This document shows, piece after piece, positions 19,096 to 28,427 of a stretch of 28,427 bases of DNA (position 1 is the stretch's first letter; every line of letters begins with the position of its first letter). Under the pieces are notes generated by a model. The model worked only from the letters and a program-made list of their open reading frames with translations. It had not been told where the DNA came from and did no database searches. Source of the stretch: Basidiobolus ranarum (taxonomy: Eukaryota > Basidiobolomycota > Basidiobolomycetes > Basidiobolales); assembly GCA_040143965.1 (NCBI GenBank), contig JASJQH010006991.1:1-28427 (forward strand), in the 5' to 3' direction. The position numbers and the translations under genes were made by a program.

Positions 19096-20928
19096 TTACT
19101 CCAAATGCAACATCTCCAACGATTCGATTATCATATCCATCTCTTCCCTGACAGCTCTTTGCTCTGCACTACTGTGATCTAGACTAGAAATGGGTTCAGG
19201 AGATATCCTCAAGGAACTAAACGTTGGAACGACCTGGAAATCGAGCCCCGTTTGTTGTTGTGTAGGTAAAACTGATTTTGGCTCAATGTGTGGAACTTGA
19301 TTGCAAATTATAGGTAAAACAGTGTCTGTCTCAAGGGACCCGTGCTCCAGTGAGTTACCTAATCTATGGAGTCCCGAAATAAGATTTAGTTGCTTTAAGA
19401 ACTCAAGAGTTTTCTGTTGAATCATTTGTGAAAGACGAGTGTTTTCACACTGAAGGTGTGAATATGTGGCATTGAGATCTTGGAAATCTAAGCTATTGCA
19501 ATCAAGCGCCTCTGTTTGCAAATTGGTGCCAGTTGCATCACTGTTGCTCTGACGTTTACCGTTACTCTTCTGTAACTCTTGAATGGCGTTGGGGTTTTTA
19601 CAATCTTCACAACGAATCGTATCAATTGCTTTCTTCTCAGCACTTAGTGGCGGTAATGGTGCATTGGATGCCGCAAATAACTTGACTCTTCGTAATTCTT
19701 CGTCTTTTTTTCTCAGCTCTTCCATTAATTCATCTCGTTGGGTTGTGATCTCTTCTAACTCAAGCTGTAGCGCAGTTCCATTCTCTTCCAGTTCAATCAA
19801 GTTCTCTTGAATTTTGAAAAGTTCTTTTTGTGTGTGATGCAAATTATCCATTACTACCTCAACATCAGCTTCCCGAATATGTGAATAGCGTGATCGTGAT
19901 GTTAACGGATCTACCGCATTGGATTGACAAGAAAGAGACAAATGATTCCGCACTTCCTCATCTTCCAATGAAAATGGTGACTCGGTCAGAACCCTTTGAC
20001 TCTTCGTGCTGTTGTCACAATTCTCTTGAAAATAATCTTCATAATCAGAATTTCTGCTTGAAAGTGATGAAGACCGTCCGCTTACTTCTTCGGATTCGTT
20101 TAATTCTCCTTGGTCATATACATTCGAGGTATCAAGTTGATTAGCTAGTTGCTCGTGTTTAGTTTGAAGTTCGAGGATTTTATCGACCATTTGGTGACTC
20201 TCATTTATCAGATTCACCACTTTATAGATGAACTTATCGAGGGTAAATTTGGCAGTGGTACTTTCTGAAAGCCCTTTATCTTCTTCATTCTGGTTCGATT
20301 GAAGAAAGAAATCAGGTATTTGAGAGTGTAAATGGCGTAACAAATTGGTAGTCTCTTCGTTCAACTGTTGTAAATGATCGATATCTTGAATGGACTCCAT
20401 AAGTTGATTTTGAAGCACTTGAATAAGCTCCTCTTTATCTCGAAGTATCGCAACCTCCTGTTCCTGCTTAACTTGAAGTTGTGCTAATTGAACTTCAACC
20501 TCTTCTCTTCTATGTCGTTCTTTTTCTGCTTCTCGTTTGTGTCGTTCTTTTTCTAGAAGTGCTGCTTGTAAGGTTTTTTGCACTAAGCTTCTTATGTCTA
20601 TACTAGAAGTAGAATTCTTTTCAAGTAATTTTGTTTCCAATTGGTTCACCTTTGCACGATATTTTTCCAATTCTTGACGTAACTTCCTATTTTCATCTGA
20701 ATAGTCGTCAGGATACGAATGGGTGTCTTGCCAACATTCTTGCTGGTCAAGGTCAGGATTCCTGGGAGATACTGAGCTAGCAGATATGAGTGAATGAGAA
20801 GAAGAAAGCAACGAAGGAGGTGAAGACACTTTAGAGTCACCCTCTACAATGCGTTGTTCAGAAGACTTGGCTTCAGTCGAGGCCTCTAGGGAAGGTGATA
20901 TATTAGTGTCAACCTCAATGTGGGTCAT
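19096..20928 (-). CDS. Coiled-coil protein, function unknown
   Basis: An intronless 610-aa protein read from the ATG at 20928. The frame is open 60 nt further up, but the only start-like codon there is the ATG at 20988 followed by an F/L/Y-rich stretch close to the predicted transcription start, so I prefer 20928. A TATA-like element lies at 21011-21018. The first 75 residues are Ser-rich and acidic. Long heptad stretches with many E, K, Q and L follow at roughly 78-105, 115-200, 230-265 and 355-420. The second includes a basic/acidic run (EKERHKREAEKERHRREE). Between the coils are Ser/Glu-rich linkers. A CEDC pair lies after the last long coil. Such architecture fits a scaffold, tether or cytoskeletal adaptor, but I recognise no named family and assign no role. 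Confidence 0.8.
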   Translation of the reverse strand: MTHIEVDTNISPSLEASTEAKSSEQRIVEGDSKVSSPPSLLSSSHSLISASSVSPRNPDLDQQECWQDTHSYPDDYSDENRKLRQELEKYRAKVNQLETKLLEKNSTSSIDIRSLVQKTLQAALLEKERHKREAEKERHRREEVEVQLAQLQVKQEQEVAILRDKEELIQVLQNQLMESIQDIDHLQQLNEETTNLLRHLHSQIPDFFLQSNQNEEDKGLSESTTAKFTLDKFIYKVVNLINESHQMVDKILELQTKHEQLANQLDTSNVYDQGELNESEEVSGRSSSLSSRNSDYEDYFQENCDNSTKSQRVLTESPFSLEDEEVRNHLSLSCQSNAVDPLTSRSRYSHIREADVEVVMDNLHHTQKELFKIQENLIELEENGTALQLELEEITTQRDELMEELRKKDEELRRVKLFAASNAPLPPLSAEKKAIDTIRCEDCKNPNAIQELQKSNGKRQSNSDATGTNLQTEALDCNSLDFQDLNATYSHLQCENTRLSQMIQQKTLEFLKQLNLISGLHRLGNSLEHGSLETDTVLPIICNQVPHIEPKSVLPTQQQTGLDFQVVPTFSSLRISPEPISSLDHSSAEQRAVREEMDMIIESLEMLHLE

Positions 20929-21977
20929 TAGAGATTCATCACTCGTTTGAAGAAAGATAAATGAAAGATAAAATATATCAGATAGCAATTATCCTTCACA
21001 AACCCCCAAAATTATATAGCATATAATGTTATTCGAACCAGTGCCGAGTTTCCAATCGGCATCCTGACTAGCATTTACCTTAATTCCCTTATATCATAGG
21101 TAAATAAGTATACTATTGGCAACTTGAATTAACATATTTACCAGCTGAGATCCACCCTTTCTTAATATGTCGATAAAATAGATTCTCAACCAAAAGACGG
21201 TATAATGCTTGTCTATTCGAACGTTTCATTATACAAAATCCATAATTGGTCAGTCTATGATAATCGCAGTTGATTCGTCAGAACAAGGATTCATTACAAT
21301 GATAATTGCATGGGTTTATATAGCATATAGTTTTCATGTATTCTATAGAGTATGTCTTGTAGTGTTCATAAAGCAAAGTCTTGAGTTAAAGAGTCTCTAG
21401 CTTCACGTCCCAGGTTCGAAAGTGATGAATTCGTAACAGGGCCAGTCGTAGGAGGAGCATCATGGTTTTGGGGTAAAAAGTCATTCCTGGCACAACCTTG
21501 ATTTTTTTCACCAGTGTTCTCTGCTTTCACCAAGTTGGTTCTGGATCGAACTGGTTTCAATGCAGAACATTCTGATATAACTCTGGTAAATTATACCAGT
21601 CACTGTGGAACATTACGGCGATCGATCTTGAATTGACGATTTGAGGTTTATTACCTACATTGAAGTCCAGTCCAGAGTTGAGTTACAAATCTTTCGCTTT
21701 TATTGAATGAATTCACTTCGATGCGTAATGAATAGTGTCCGTGGGTAATGTTCAACATAACGTGTATATAAGCAGTAAAATGGATAAAAATTATTTGAGA
21801 GCTGACATTAATTACATTAGAAATACAATTTGGTTGTGTGTGTGCGCGGTAAACATTAAAGACGTTGGAGCTGATGGTGAAGACAGTTGTTAGAAGAAGA
21901 AATTAGACAATGAAATCCATCTACGGAACAGACTTTTGTCACGTGGAGATTAACTCCGTCATCTTTAGGTATTGTGT
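20929..21977. other. Intergenic, upstream of the coiled-coil gene
   Basis: About 1 kb containing the promoter of the coiled-coil gene and the 3' flank of the TMEM41-like gene. A 6-bp-stem hairpin (TGCCGA/TCGGCA with an 8-nt loop) lies at 21042-21061. A minus-strand open stretch of about 75 codons ends near 21366 without an ATG; see findings. Confidence 0.5.
21011..21018 (-). promoter_or_regulatory. TATA-like element of the coiled-coil gene
   Basis: TATATAAT on the minus strand, 83 bp before the ATG at 20928. It predicts a transcript start close to 20985, just before the chosen ATG. Confidence 0.35.
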
Positions 21978-22969
21978 CTACCTTGGGCAAATCAACCTAA
22001 CTTCATCTTCTTTCTCCTGCCAATTCCCACATTCTACATTTTTATCCTTATTTCTCTTCTTGCCCAAGACACTGATCAAGAAAGGTACCGCTGATATCAA
22101 GAGCAACTTCCCTACGAACCATATGTTTAATATATCCGCCATGGATTCCACTTCAGAGAGCATCTGTCCCGCCTCAACAGTAACAAGGTTATATGGAGTG
22201 ACGCCTAACATACAGGTCACGAAGAAAACCCATACAGGTACGCCAACGAAAGGTGAGACAATATTGATAAGCCTAGAGCGAATACGAGGGTTAGTGTCAA
22301 TATCTCACTTTATACATATAGATACAATAACTATACATACCAATACGGTGAGAGGGGGAAAAGTCGAATGGTTAATAGGTAGAGAAACAGGGAAGAACGA
22401 TTGTTTTCGATTTGCGCCCGAATCTGAGACATATGATTTGGTATGTAGTACTCCAGAAGATCAGCACCAGCCAAATAAAATATGTAATAACACAGAGTAG
22501 AGCCTAATGCGGTAAGAAAGCACAACAAAGGAATGCTGGACATTCCATAAAGCGCTCCAGCAATTAGATTCTATTAGAGAAGGGGGTTTATGTTATTATT
22601 ATCCCAACTGGGGTTCACGTTTTATAGAATGAATACCAGAAAGATGGATCCAGGAACGCAGAACGTCTGCTTCCATAAGTAGAGAAGGGAAAAAATGATA
22701 AGTATCTTATGATTGCCCTCCTCAATCGTTTCTGTGTATTCCTTCAGCACTCTGACATCGTATTTTGCATCCTCGATTGTTGATGGAAGTCGAAGTCCGG
22801 GAATAGTTGTGACCAACCAAAGAATTCCAACTACGCTCAAAATGGCCAAACAGACAATACATGCTACGCGAGCTATTACACTCCTGTTGTGGAATCCAGA
22901 CGTGAAGTCCGAAGAACTAGAGTCGATATCGGTTTCAACGGTATTGGCACGATGAAAAATGACACTCAT
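21978..22969 (-). CDS. TMEM41-like VTT-domain (SNARE-associated Golgi/DedA) membrane protein
   Basis: A 285-aa polytopic protein from three exons: 22969-22637, 22570-22341, 22272-21978. Introns are 22571-22636 (66 nt) and 22273-22340 (68 nt), both GTAT...TAG. The joins give GSIFLNLIAGALYG and LSPYWLINIVSPFVGVPVW, which match the core of human TMEM41A/B. Marks in order: a first helix at about residues 31-55 (VACIVCLAILSVVGILWLV), KQTFCVPGSIFL, ALGSTLCYYIFYLAG, RLFPLSP, and GVTPYNLVTVEAG. The family acts in the endoplasmic reticulum as lipid scramblase and, in animals, in autophagosome formation and lipid mobilisation. The length is close to that of TMEM41B (about 290). The C-terminal tail is charged (GKKRNKDKN). 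It is divergently arranged with the SNF5-type gene. Family certain, cellular role inferred. Confidence 0.92.
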
Positions 22970-23759
22970 TTTGCTGACAGAATAGTTTACACAATATCTG
23001 TCACAAAATATGAAGCAGTAAAGAGATAACGACTGAAGGTCGGATTCACGGATTGAGGAAGGAAATGATTTTAGTGCAGCAAAAATGGCTTATTTAAGTA
23101 AATATTAGCGTGATTAATCGTTTTGAAGGCACAAATCGCATCCGATCAATCACGAAAAGTCTGGGCATGAGAGATAACCAGCACAAAATTATTCTTCATT
23201 ATTAACCTAGCATTTAGTCTAGATACGAAACAAAATAGTTTCACGCTAGAATCAAATTAATTAGATTCATACTATTAATAGCTGCACTCTAACGTCTGGG
23301 CAACTTCAGGGCTCCACTGGATGTCAACAAGAATCTCTTCCATTACTCATTTATATGTATCACAAGTGTCATAGCACAGCCACTTTGTATTCGCTTTCAA
23401 AGGATAATATTAGTACACGTTTTATGGTCCGTTGTGGGAATGTTCAGCATCGATGTAGCACCTAGGCTCGAAAACCTCTTGTGGCACTATTTCAAGCGTG
23501 CAAGTGTTGCTTGTAACATAAAAACTCAACTGGTTCCATCAAAGGGTTAGAGGTGGAAAAGAAGTATAATTGGTTCATCTATGTATCTTGGAAAGAAAAT
23601 ATCACGTGATATAAGCAATGTTTATCTCGAAATTATTGTGCATTCTATAGATATTGTCAGAAATTTGGGAGCCTTTTACTTAGCCAGAAGTTTGACTTAA
23701 CATTAGAAAAAGGTCTTGGATATAGAAGCACAATTTGTATATTGAATTTCAAAGTTATA
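22970..23759. other. Divergent intergenic region
   Basis: 790 bp between the TMEM41-like gene (leftward) and the SNF5-type gene (rightward). It holds the palindrome ATCACGTGAT at 23601-23610. No TATA box is evident for either gene. Confidence 0.55.
23601..23610. promoter_or_regulatory. Palindromic E-box ATCACGTGAT
   Basis: A perfect 10-bp palindrome with a CACGTG core, the form favoured by Cbf1-type bHLH factors. It lies 150 bp before the ATG of the SNF5-type gene and about 630 bp before that of the TMEM41-like gene. The factor is inferred from the site only. Confidence 0.4.
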
Positions 23760-25696
23760 ATGAGCACTGAGTCTGATAGAATTTTAAGAACTCGTAGTTC
23801 CAAAATAGAAGCTTCTACACCAATCCGTAATGCGAGCGTTACTGGATATCCTACGCAATCTATGCCGTTAGCAACAAATTACGCAGCGTTTTTTTCTAAT
23901 AACACGTTTTCTTCAACACCTGGTTATCAGCATTCTCCTAGTATAATGAACTCTACACCTTCCTCGACACACCCAAATTTGACTCCTCGTTCTACTGCTC
24001 AATTCATACCTTATACAACCACTCCCACTTTTTCAGTTAACCAAAACCAGACACCTAAATCAAATAAAGCTCCCCGAGCTCCGCTTATTACCCCCGGATA
24101 TGTCCCAAGAGCAATCTTTCCAGTTGGCGTACCTACAACTGTAAGTTCTGGAAATAACGTCCAGGGAAGATACAGCACCTATTCTTCACGTTTACGCGAT
24201 GGAGGCTCTGGATTAATAGTTTCAGGAAACTTGGGGAAACGTGTATTACGTGACAAGGATGATGATAGTGAGGAAGAAGAGCTTGGATCCACTTTTCCTT
24301 CAAATATGAACAAAGTATGGAGTCGTAGAAAGATCCAAAAACGTTATTTGAGTTAGTAAGTTTTAAGGAATCTAATTATCGTTCGGTCATTGCCTCCCTC
24401 CAGTTCTCTTAACTGATTGTACTCGATTTTGACTTTAAGTACTACAGATCAACTACAAGAAGCCGCACTAGCTGAGGAAACTTTGGTACCTATTCGGTTG
24501 GATTTGGATATCGATCATCAATATAAATTACGAGACGTATTTTTGTGGAATTTAAATGGTATGGTAGTCGTGCTTTGACTAGGGTCACAACCCGTTCATG
24601 TCCATGTCAACTGATGACGTTCTGACTTTTGTTAAGAAACTCTACTGACTCCCGAGAAGTTTGCAGAAATACTTTGTGATGAATTGGATGTATCCATCAG
24701 CGTTCATGGTAGTAATATCGTTAACTCTATCAAAGCGCAAATCCAACATTTCGAGACTGTGTTGGACTTGGACATACCAACTGAAGATGCCCGAGTGGTG
24801 ATCAATGTAATATACTTTTTTTCTTTCATCCTTTCTTGCTTTTGTGGTTAATCTTCTGCTCCAAGCTTGATTTACATGTTGGTCAAACTCATCTCAGAGA
24901 TCAATTTGAATGGGATCTCTACTCAGAACTTTCACCATCCGACTTTGCAAGACAACTGACGGGCGATCTAGCGTTAGGGGGTGAGTTCATCTCATTGATT
25001 ACCTTTGCTATACATGAGCAGCTTTACCGTCATCGACAAGAAAGGTTAAGCTACGCAGATGAAATGGAGGATTCAGATATGGCCCCTCCGCTGTCATCTG
25101 CGTTCAGGCCAATGGAAGAAGCAGAGAATTGGACCCCTAAGCTTGAGAACCTGTCTTCTGAAGAGCTAGAGCGGATATTGATTGATAATGAGAGAAGCAT
25201 TAGGTACGTGGAGATGTATTTTGATGATTTAACTTATCTCCAGGCTGATTGTGTATTTGTCCAGACGTTTGAGAAGAGACGCCTCAAGATTTGTAATCAG
25301 CCGCCCTATAGACCTTAAGCCAACTAATAGAACCTCATCGCCCATGGCTAAAGTCAAACAAAGATGTAATTACAACATTGAAACTATTGTTCAAGCACCT
25401 TCTAATCAATCCAATGTTGTTATTCAGTGTCGGAGTATAAAACTTCTCGCTTGCCTTATGAAGAGCTAGAGACCTGGCGATGCTTACATTGTGGTATTGA
25501 GGGTAGAAATACTCCATTGGTTCGTCGTGGTCCAGATGGTTCCAAGGTTAGTAACGAATTCATAGTTACTTGAATATTCCATCTGATTTAACATTGGCCA
25601 TTTATTCGTTAGACTCTTTGTAACGCCTGCGGTCTTGCTTGGCAAACTAGAGGAAAACTACCGGAAAATAGATTAAATATGTATCGTATTTCTTAG
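23760..25696 (+). CDS. SNF5/SMARCB1/Sfh1-type chromatin remodelling subunit with GATA finger
   Basis: Core subunit of a SWI/SNF or RSC-type remodeller, 508 aa from seven exons: 23760-24355, 24440-24558, 24637-24806, 24866-25203, 25265-25365, 25428-25546, 25613-25696. Introns are 84, 78, 59, 61, 62 and 66 nt, and all phases agree. The ATG at 23760 is the first in the frame. Residues 1-170 are Ser/Thr/Pro-rich and disordered. The SNF5 domain starts at about 213 (LVPIRLDLDID) and shows the two repeats (VFLWNLNE..LLTPEKFAEILCDEL and QFEWDLYSELSPSDFARQL, then GGEFISLITFAIHEQL), as in SMARCB1. A GATA-type zinc finger closes the protein: C460, C463, C484, C487, spacing Cx2C-x20-Cx2C, with TLCNACGLAW. 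The first intron acceptor (24439) is the least certain, because the next AG (24447) would create a stop. I recall a GATA finger in other fungal Snf5 relatives, so it is not unique. Confidence 0.93.
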
Positions 25697-26019
25697 TAGC
25701 TTTATCGATGGTTTTTTGACTTTATTACATTAGTAATTTATCTCTCATTTGAATGCTTTCCTTAATTTAACCTTCACCTTTTCCGTTCTTGTTGAAATGA
25801 TGTATCGAATAGGTACACTTACAGATGTAAATAAATCAAGAATTCAACTCCGACATGCCTTTATGATATGATTAAGTAATCAGTCTATTCAACTTCTTAA
25901 CCGTAAGAAATGATTTGTTCCTTGAAATTATCCTCTGAATTTACTGTTGAAGTTCCCACGATAGACACGATATAAGCACAACAAGCTAGCATGTATTTGT
26001 ATTTGCACTATTTCAAAGT
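25697..26019. other. Intergenic, 3' flank of SNF5 gene and promoter of LACTB2-like gene
   Basis: 323 bp between two genes on the same strand. It holds an AATAAA at 25830. No TATA box is evident before the ATG at 26020. Confidence 0.55.
25830..25835 (+). terminator. Candidate poly(A) signal of the SNF5-type gene
   Basis: AATAAA, 134 nt after the stop codon at 25696. Confidence 0.4.
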
Positions 26020-27082
26020 ATGACTGAGCATTTGATACCGCTTCCAGTTATTAAAAAACTCGGTGAAAGAGTTTCGCGAGTTTTGGGTTTGAATCCAGGA
26101 AAATTCACCTTACAAGGTAAGTGTTACTTTTCTAAACTCAAGTTTCTTGAGTCATGAATGAAGTGGGAAACTTAATTTTCTTTTCTTCCTCTGGTTTGAA
26201 CCTCTCTCTCCCCCCAATTATTTCACAATTTTGGTCAAGAATTAAGTGACTTTTAATTTATGTTTAGGTACTAACACGTACTTGGTGGGAACTGGAAAAG
26301 ATAAACTTTTGATCGACACTGGTGGAGGTAAACCCGGCTATTCTAGAGCATTGACTACGGCTTTAGAAGAGTTAAATGTAGCACGTATAAATGGTATATT
26401 ATTGACTCATTGGCATCATGATCATGTAAAGGGTATACCCAGTGTATTAGATGTGTGTAAGCAAAGACACATGGAAGACCCACCTTTGTACAAACGACTT
26501 AACCCCGAACGTGATGACAAAGAGTTAAAGTTTAATAACATTGAAGACGGTCAAATATTTTCAGTGGAAGGTGCTACGTTGACCGCTTATCATACACCTG
26601 GTCACACTTCAGATCATTTCGTTTTCAAACTAAATGAAGACAATTCCTTATTCGCCGGTGACAATGTATTGGGCCAAGGAACCACAGTTTTCGAGGACTT
26701 GGGTGCTTATATGAACAGTCTTTCTCGTATGCTAACTCTTAAACCGAACATCATATATCCTGGACATGGTCCTGTCATAAAGGAAGGTACACAAATGTTG
26801 AGGAACTATATAGAACATCGTGAAGCTAGAGAGAAGCAAATATTGAGCTTATTAAGACAAATCCGGAAGGATGCAAATTATCAAGAAAAATATATTTTCG
26901 CCTCTCACTTGGTAGAAAAAATGTACTTCAAGTATCCTAAAGAGATTCACCCTGCGGCTGAAAAGATAGTCACTCTACAATTGGAGAAGTTGGTTTCGGA
27001 TTCTCGGGTTGTATATAGAATCATAGGTGACAATATGAAAGTATGGTCTTTAGCTCACGAATCCTTGAAAATAAAGTATTGA
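26020..27082 (+). CDS. LACTB2-like metallo-beta-lactamase endoribonuclease
   Basis: A 303-aa protein from two exons (26020-26116 and 26268-27082), very similar in motif order to human LACTB2, a single-strand RNA endonuclease of mitochondria. The 151-nt intron (26117-26267, GTAAGT...TTTAG) joins LQ|GTNTYLVGTG, which fits the family exactly. Zinc-site residues are all visible: H80, H82, D84, H85 in THWHHDH, H145 in TPGHTSDH, D164 in AGDNVLGQGTTVFED, H199 in YPGHGPV. After the fold comes a helical C-terminal part of about 100 residues (starting near HREAREKQILSL) that resembles the winged-helix tail of the family. No strong mitochondrial presequence is evident at the N-terminus (MTEHLIPLPVIKKLGERVSR), so the compartment is open. 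Its intron is the longest in the window. Confidence 0.95.
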
Positions 27083-27607
27083 TCAAAGGTATTCTACCTA
27101 CTCGCTTTATTCACTTGCTATTCTAAATGATATTATTATTAAACATGTGTACGTTTGTCAGTAATAGTCTGCAGCTAAAGACTTAACAAAAACGAACCAA
27201 ATCAATTTATAACAATTACGTGGATGAGTGGAGCACTTAAAGGCTATCAACACATGCTATCGTTTAAATACACATACATCCAAGTCTGGTTGTGGTTTCA
27301 TAGGCTTTAATATTCTATAGCACTGCTTCATGATGCCTTGTAGTCAACGTAATGCTTATTCACATTGTAAAAAAATATCGACGAAGCTCGCTAAACCATA
27401 CTGTGAGACTTTCGAATGCATCACGGGAGCCATCTAACGACAATAAGCAACTACACACTGTGCGTTTTTCGGCTATGGCCTTGCAAAAACGAAGATACAC
27501 ACACATGTAAAGACTAAAAAAATTAAAATGAAGCAAAAAAAGAATGAGATGAGATGAAACAAAATCAAGTGCTTTTGAGGTGCCTCATTGCACTCAAATA
27601 CTCAATT
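27083..27607. other. Intergenic between two convergent genes
   Basis: 525 bp where the LACTB2-like gene (+) and the DPRLR protein gene (-) converge. It includes an A-rich stretch at about 27515-27545 on the plus strand. I see no RNA gene or repeat. Confidence 0.55.
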
Positions 27608-28351
27608 TCACTTTGATCCATTCAACATTCCACCACCTTGGTAATTTTGTAATTCCCGTAATTTCGATAACAACTCATTAACGGATTCATTGACATTGCC
27701 TGGTGGGTTAGACACGGGTGCACTTACAGTAGGCCGAGACACGGAACTAGTAACAGTGCCACTTAAAATCACTGAAGATGGGGATTCTGATTCCCTTAAA
27801 TATGCCGGACCATTACCAGATGCATTTCTTTGATAATCCTCTCTATTGTTATCCATTTGTTGGCTTCTGTATGGTCCACCAGGCATATTATTTCTCAAAC
27901 GAGGATCCGACAATGACCTATTGGTACCCTGCAAACCAGCCGGATTATAATTATTTTGGCTCTGATTTCCACTCATGTATTGCTGATCTTGAGTTCTCAT
28001 TGATGTATTTGGAGCAGCACTACCTCTCAAACGAGGATCCGATTGTTGCTGAGTAGTTAACACTGATTGTGGATTAAATGGAGTAATCGAATTATTACTT
28101 GGAGCGCTTGAGGCGCTTGTAGCTGCTTGACCTGGTTGATTGGAACCCAGGTAAGACGGAGCTTGACGTTGCTCGTAAGAATGATTAGATCCACCAGCTG
28201 AAGCTCCACGAAGCCGTGGATCTACAACAGGCTGAGAGGTTGGAGGTATATTAGAACTAGTCCCCTGTGGACCACCACTGTTAGCATTGGGTTGAGGTCC
28301 TAAATTATGACTGATTGAAGCTTGTTGAGGTTGCTGTTGCTGCTGCTGTTG
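27608..28351 (-). CDS. Q-rich protein with three DPRLR motifs, C-terminal part
   Basis: The last exon of a larger gene that runs off the right edge; 247 residues are visible. An acceptor (CCATTAG) at 28352 precedes the exon, and the frame upstream of it is closed by that TAG, so the rest must be upstream exons. The exon opens with a run of seven Gln, then a low-complexity Asn/Gln/Ser/Pro/Gly region with three copies of DPRLR (VVDPRLRGAS, QSDPRLRGSA, LSDPRLRNNM). It closes with a short amphipathic helix (VNELLSKLRELQNYQGG). DPRLR-type motifs occur in several nuclear proteins of transcription termination and RNA 3' processing, so a role there is possible. The missing N-terminal domains are needed to name it. 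Confidence 0.75.
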   Translation of the reverse strand, partial: QQQQQQQPQQASISHNLGPQPNANSGGPQGTSSNIPPTSQPVVDPRLRGASAGGSNHSYEQRQAPSYLGSNQPGQAATSASSAPSNNSITPFNPQSVLTTQQQSDPRLRGSAAPNTSMRTQDQQYMSGNQSQNNYNPAGLQGTNRSLSDPRLRNNMPGGPYRSQQMDNNREDYQRNASGNGPAYLRESESPSSVILSGTVTSSVSRPTVSAPVSNPPGNVNESVNELLSKLRELQNYQGGGMLNGSK

Positions 28352-28427
28352 CTAATGGTATAAAAGTACACTGATCAGAAATACGGATTAACTAATTCTC
28401 GATTACTCCTCTCTTTCACTGTTCAAC

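Noticed and set aside
21409-21422. B-box-like CAGGTTCGAAAG, possible tRNA
   Set aside because: No A box and no acceptor or T stem can be formed around it.
21910-22500. 196-codon plus-strand frame
   Set aside because: It is the antisense shadow of exons 2 and 3 of the TMEM41-like gene, whose minus-strand product is clearly conserved.
24440-24447. Acceptor ACAG at 24447 for the first SNF5 intron
   Set aside because: With the strong GTAAGT donor at 24356 it would join TA|A and create a stop; the AAG acceptor at 24439 keeps the frame.
27778-28056. 92-codon plus-strand frame
   Set aside because: It is antisense to the DPRLR protein exon, which has a better coding case (repeated motif, fitting acceptor site).

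Overview
The window looks like a fungal chromosome segment. It is AT-rich, and its genes are split by many short introns (54 to 84 nt, one of 151 nt) with GTATGT/GTAAGT-type donors. It encodes a self-sufficient CYP505-type P450 and a pair of RING-RING-LON proteins that recall CrgA/CarS of Mucoromycota. I infer an early-diverging (zygomycete-grade) fungus, for example Basidiobolus-like; no marker gene here proves that. Gene models were built by reading splice sites by eye and checking that reading frames join.

Layout. 1-3331: a disrupted tRNA-Leu at the edge, then about 3.2 kb with no gene I can support. 3374-4866 (+): GLUT-like sugar transporter. 5613-7083 (+): flavin monooxygenase, with a tandem repeat carrying CACGTG and a dyad in its promoter. 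7516-8625 (-): seven-helix receptor-like protein. 9509-13651 (-): nine-exon P450/P450-reductase fusion with an extra N-terminal ubiquitin-like segment. 15003-16256 and 17386-18750 (+): tandem RING-RING-LON paralogues, both ending in CaaX-like tetrapeptides. 19096-20928 (-): coiled-coil protein. 21978-22969 (-): TMEM41/VTT-domain membrane protein. 23760-25696 (+): SNF5/SMARCB1-type chromatin remodeller subunit with a C-terminal GATA finger. 26020-27082 (+): LACTB2-type metallo-beta-lactamase ribonuclease. 27608-28351 (-): C-terminal part of a Q-rich protein with repeated DPRLR motifs, cut by the right edge.

The left half (transporter, FMO, receptor-like protein, P450 fusion) has an accessory-metabolism flavour, and three of these genes carry a clear TATA box 40-65 bp before the ATG. 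The right half (TMEM41, SNF5, LACTB2, DPRLR protein) is conserved housekeeping without obvious TATA boxes. The RING-LON pair sits between them. I see no mobile element, CRISPR array or virus-like gene. The most distinctive item is the ubiquitin-like extension on the P450-reductase fusion, followed by the CaaX-ending RING-LON pair in which one copy has lost a zinc-ligand histidine.
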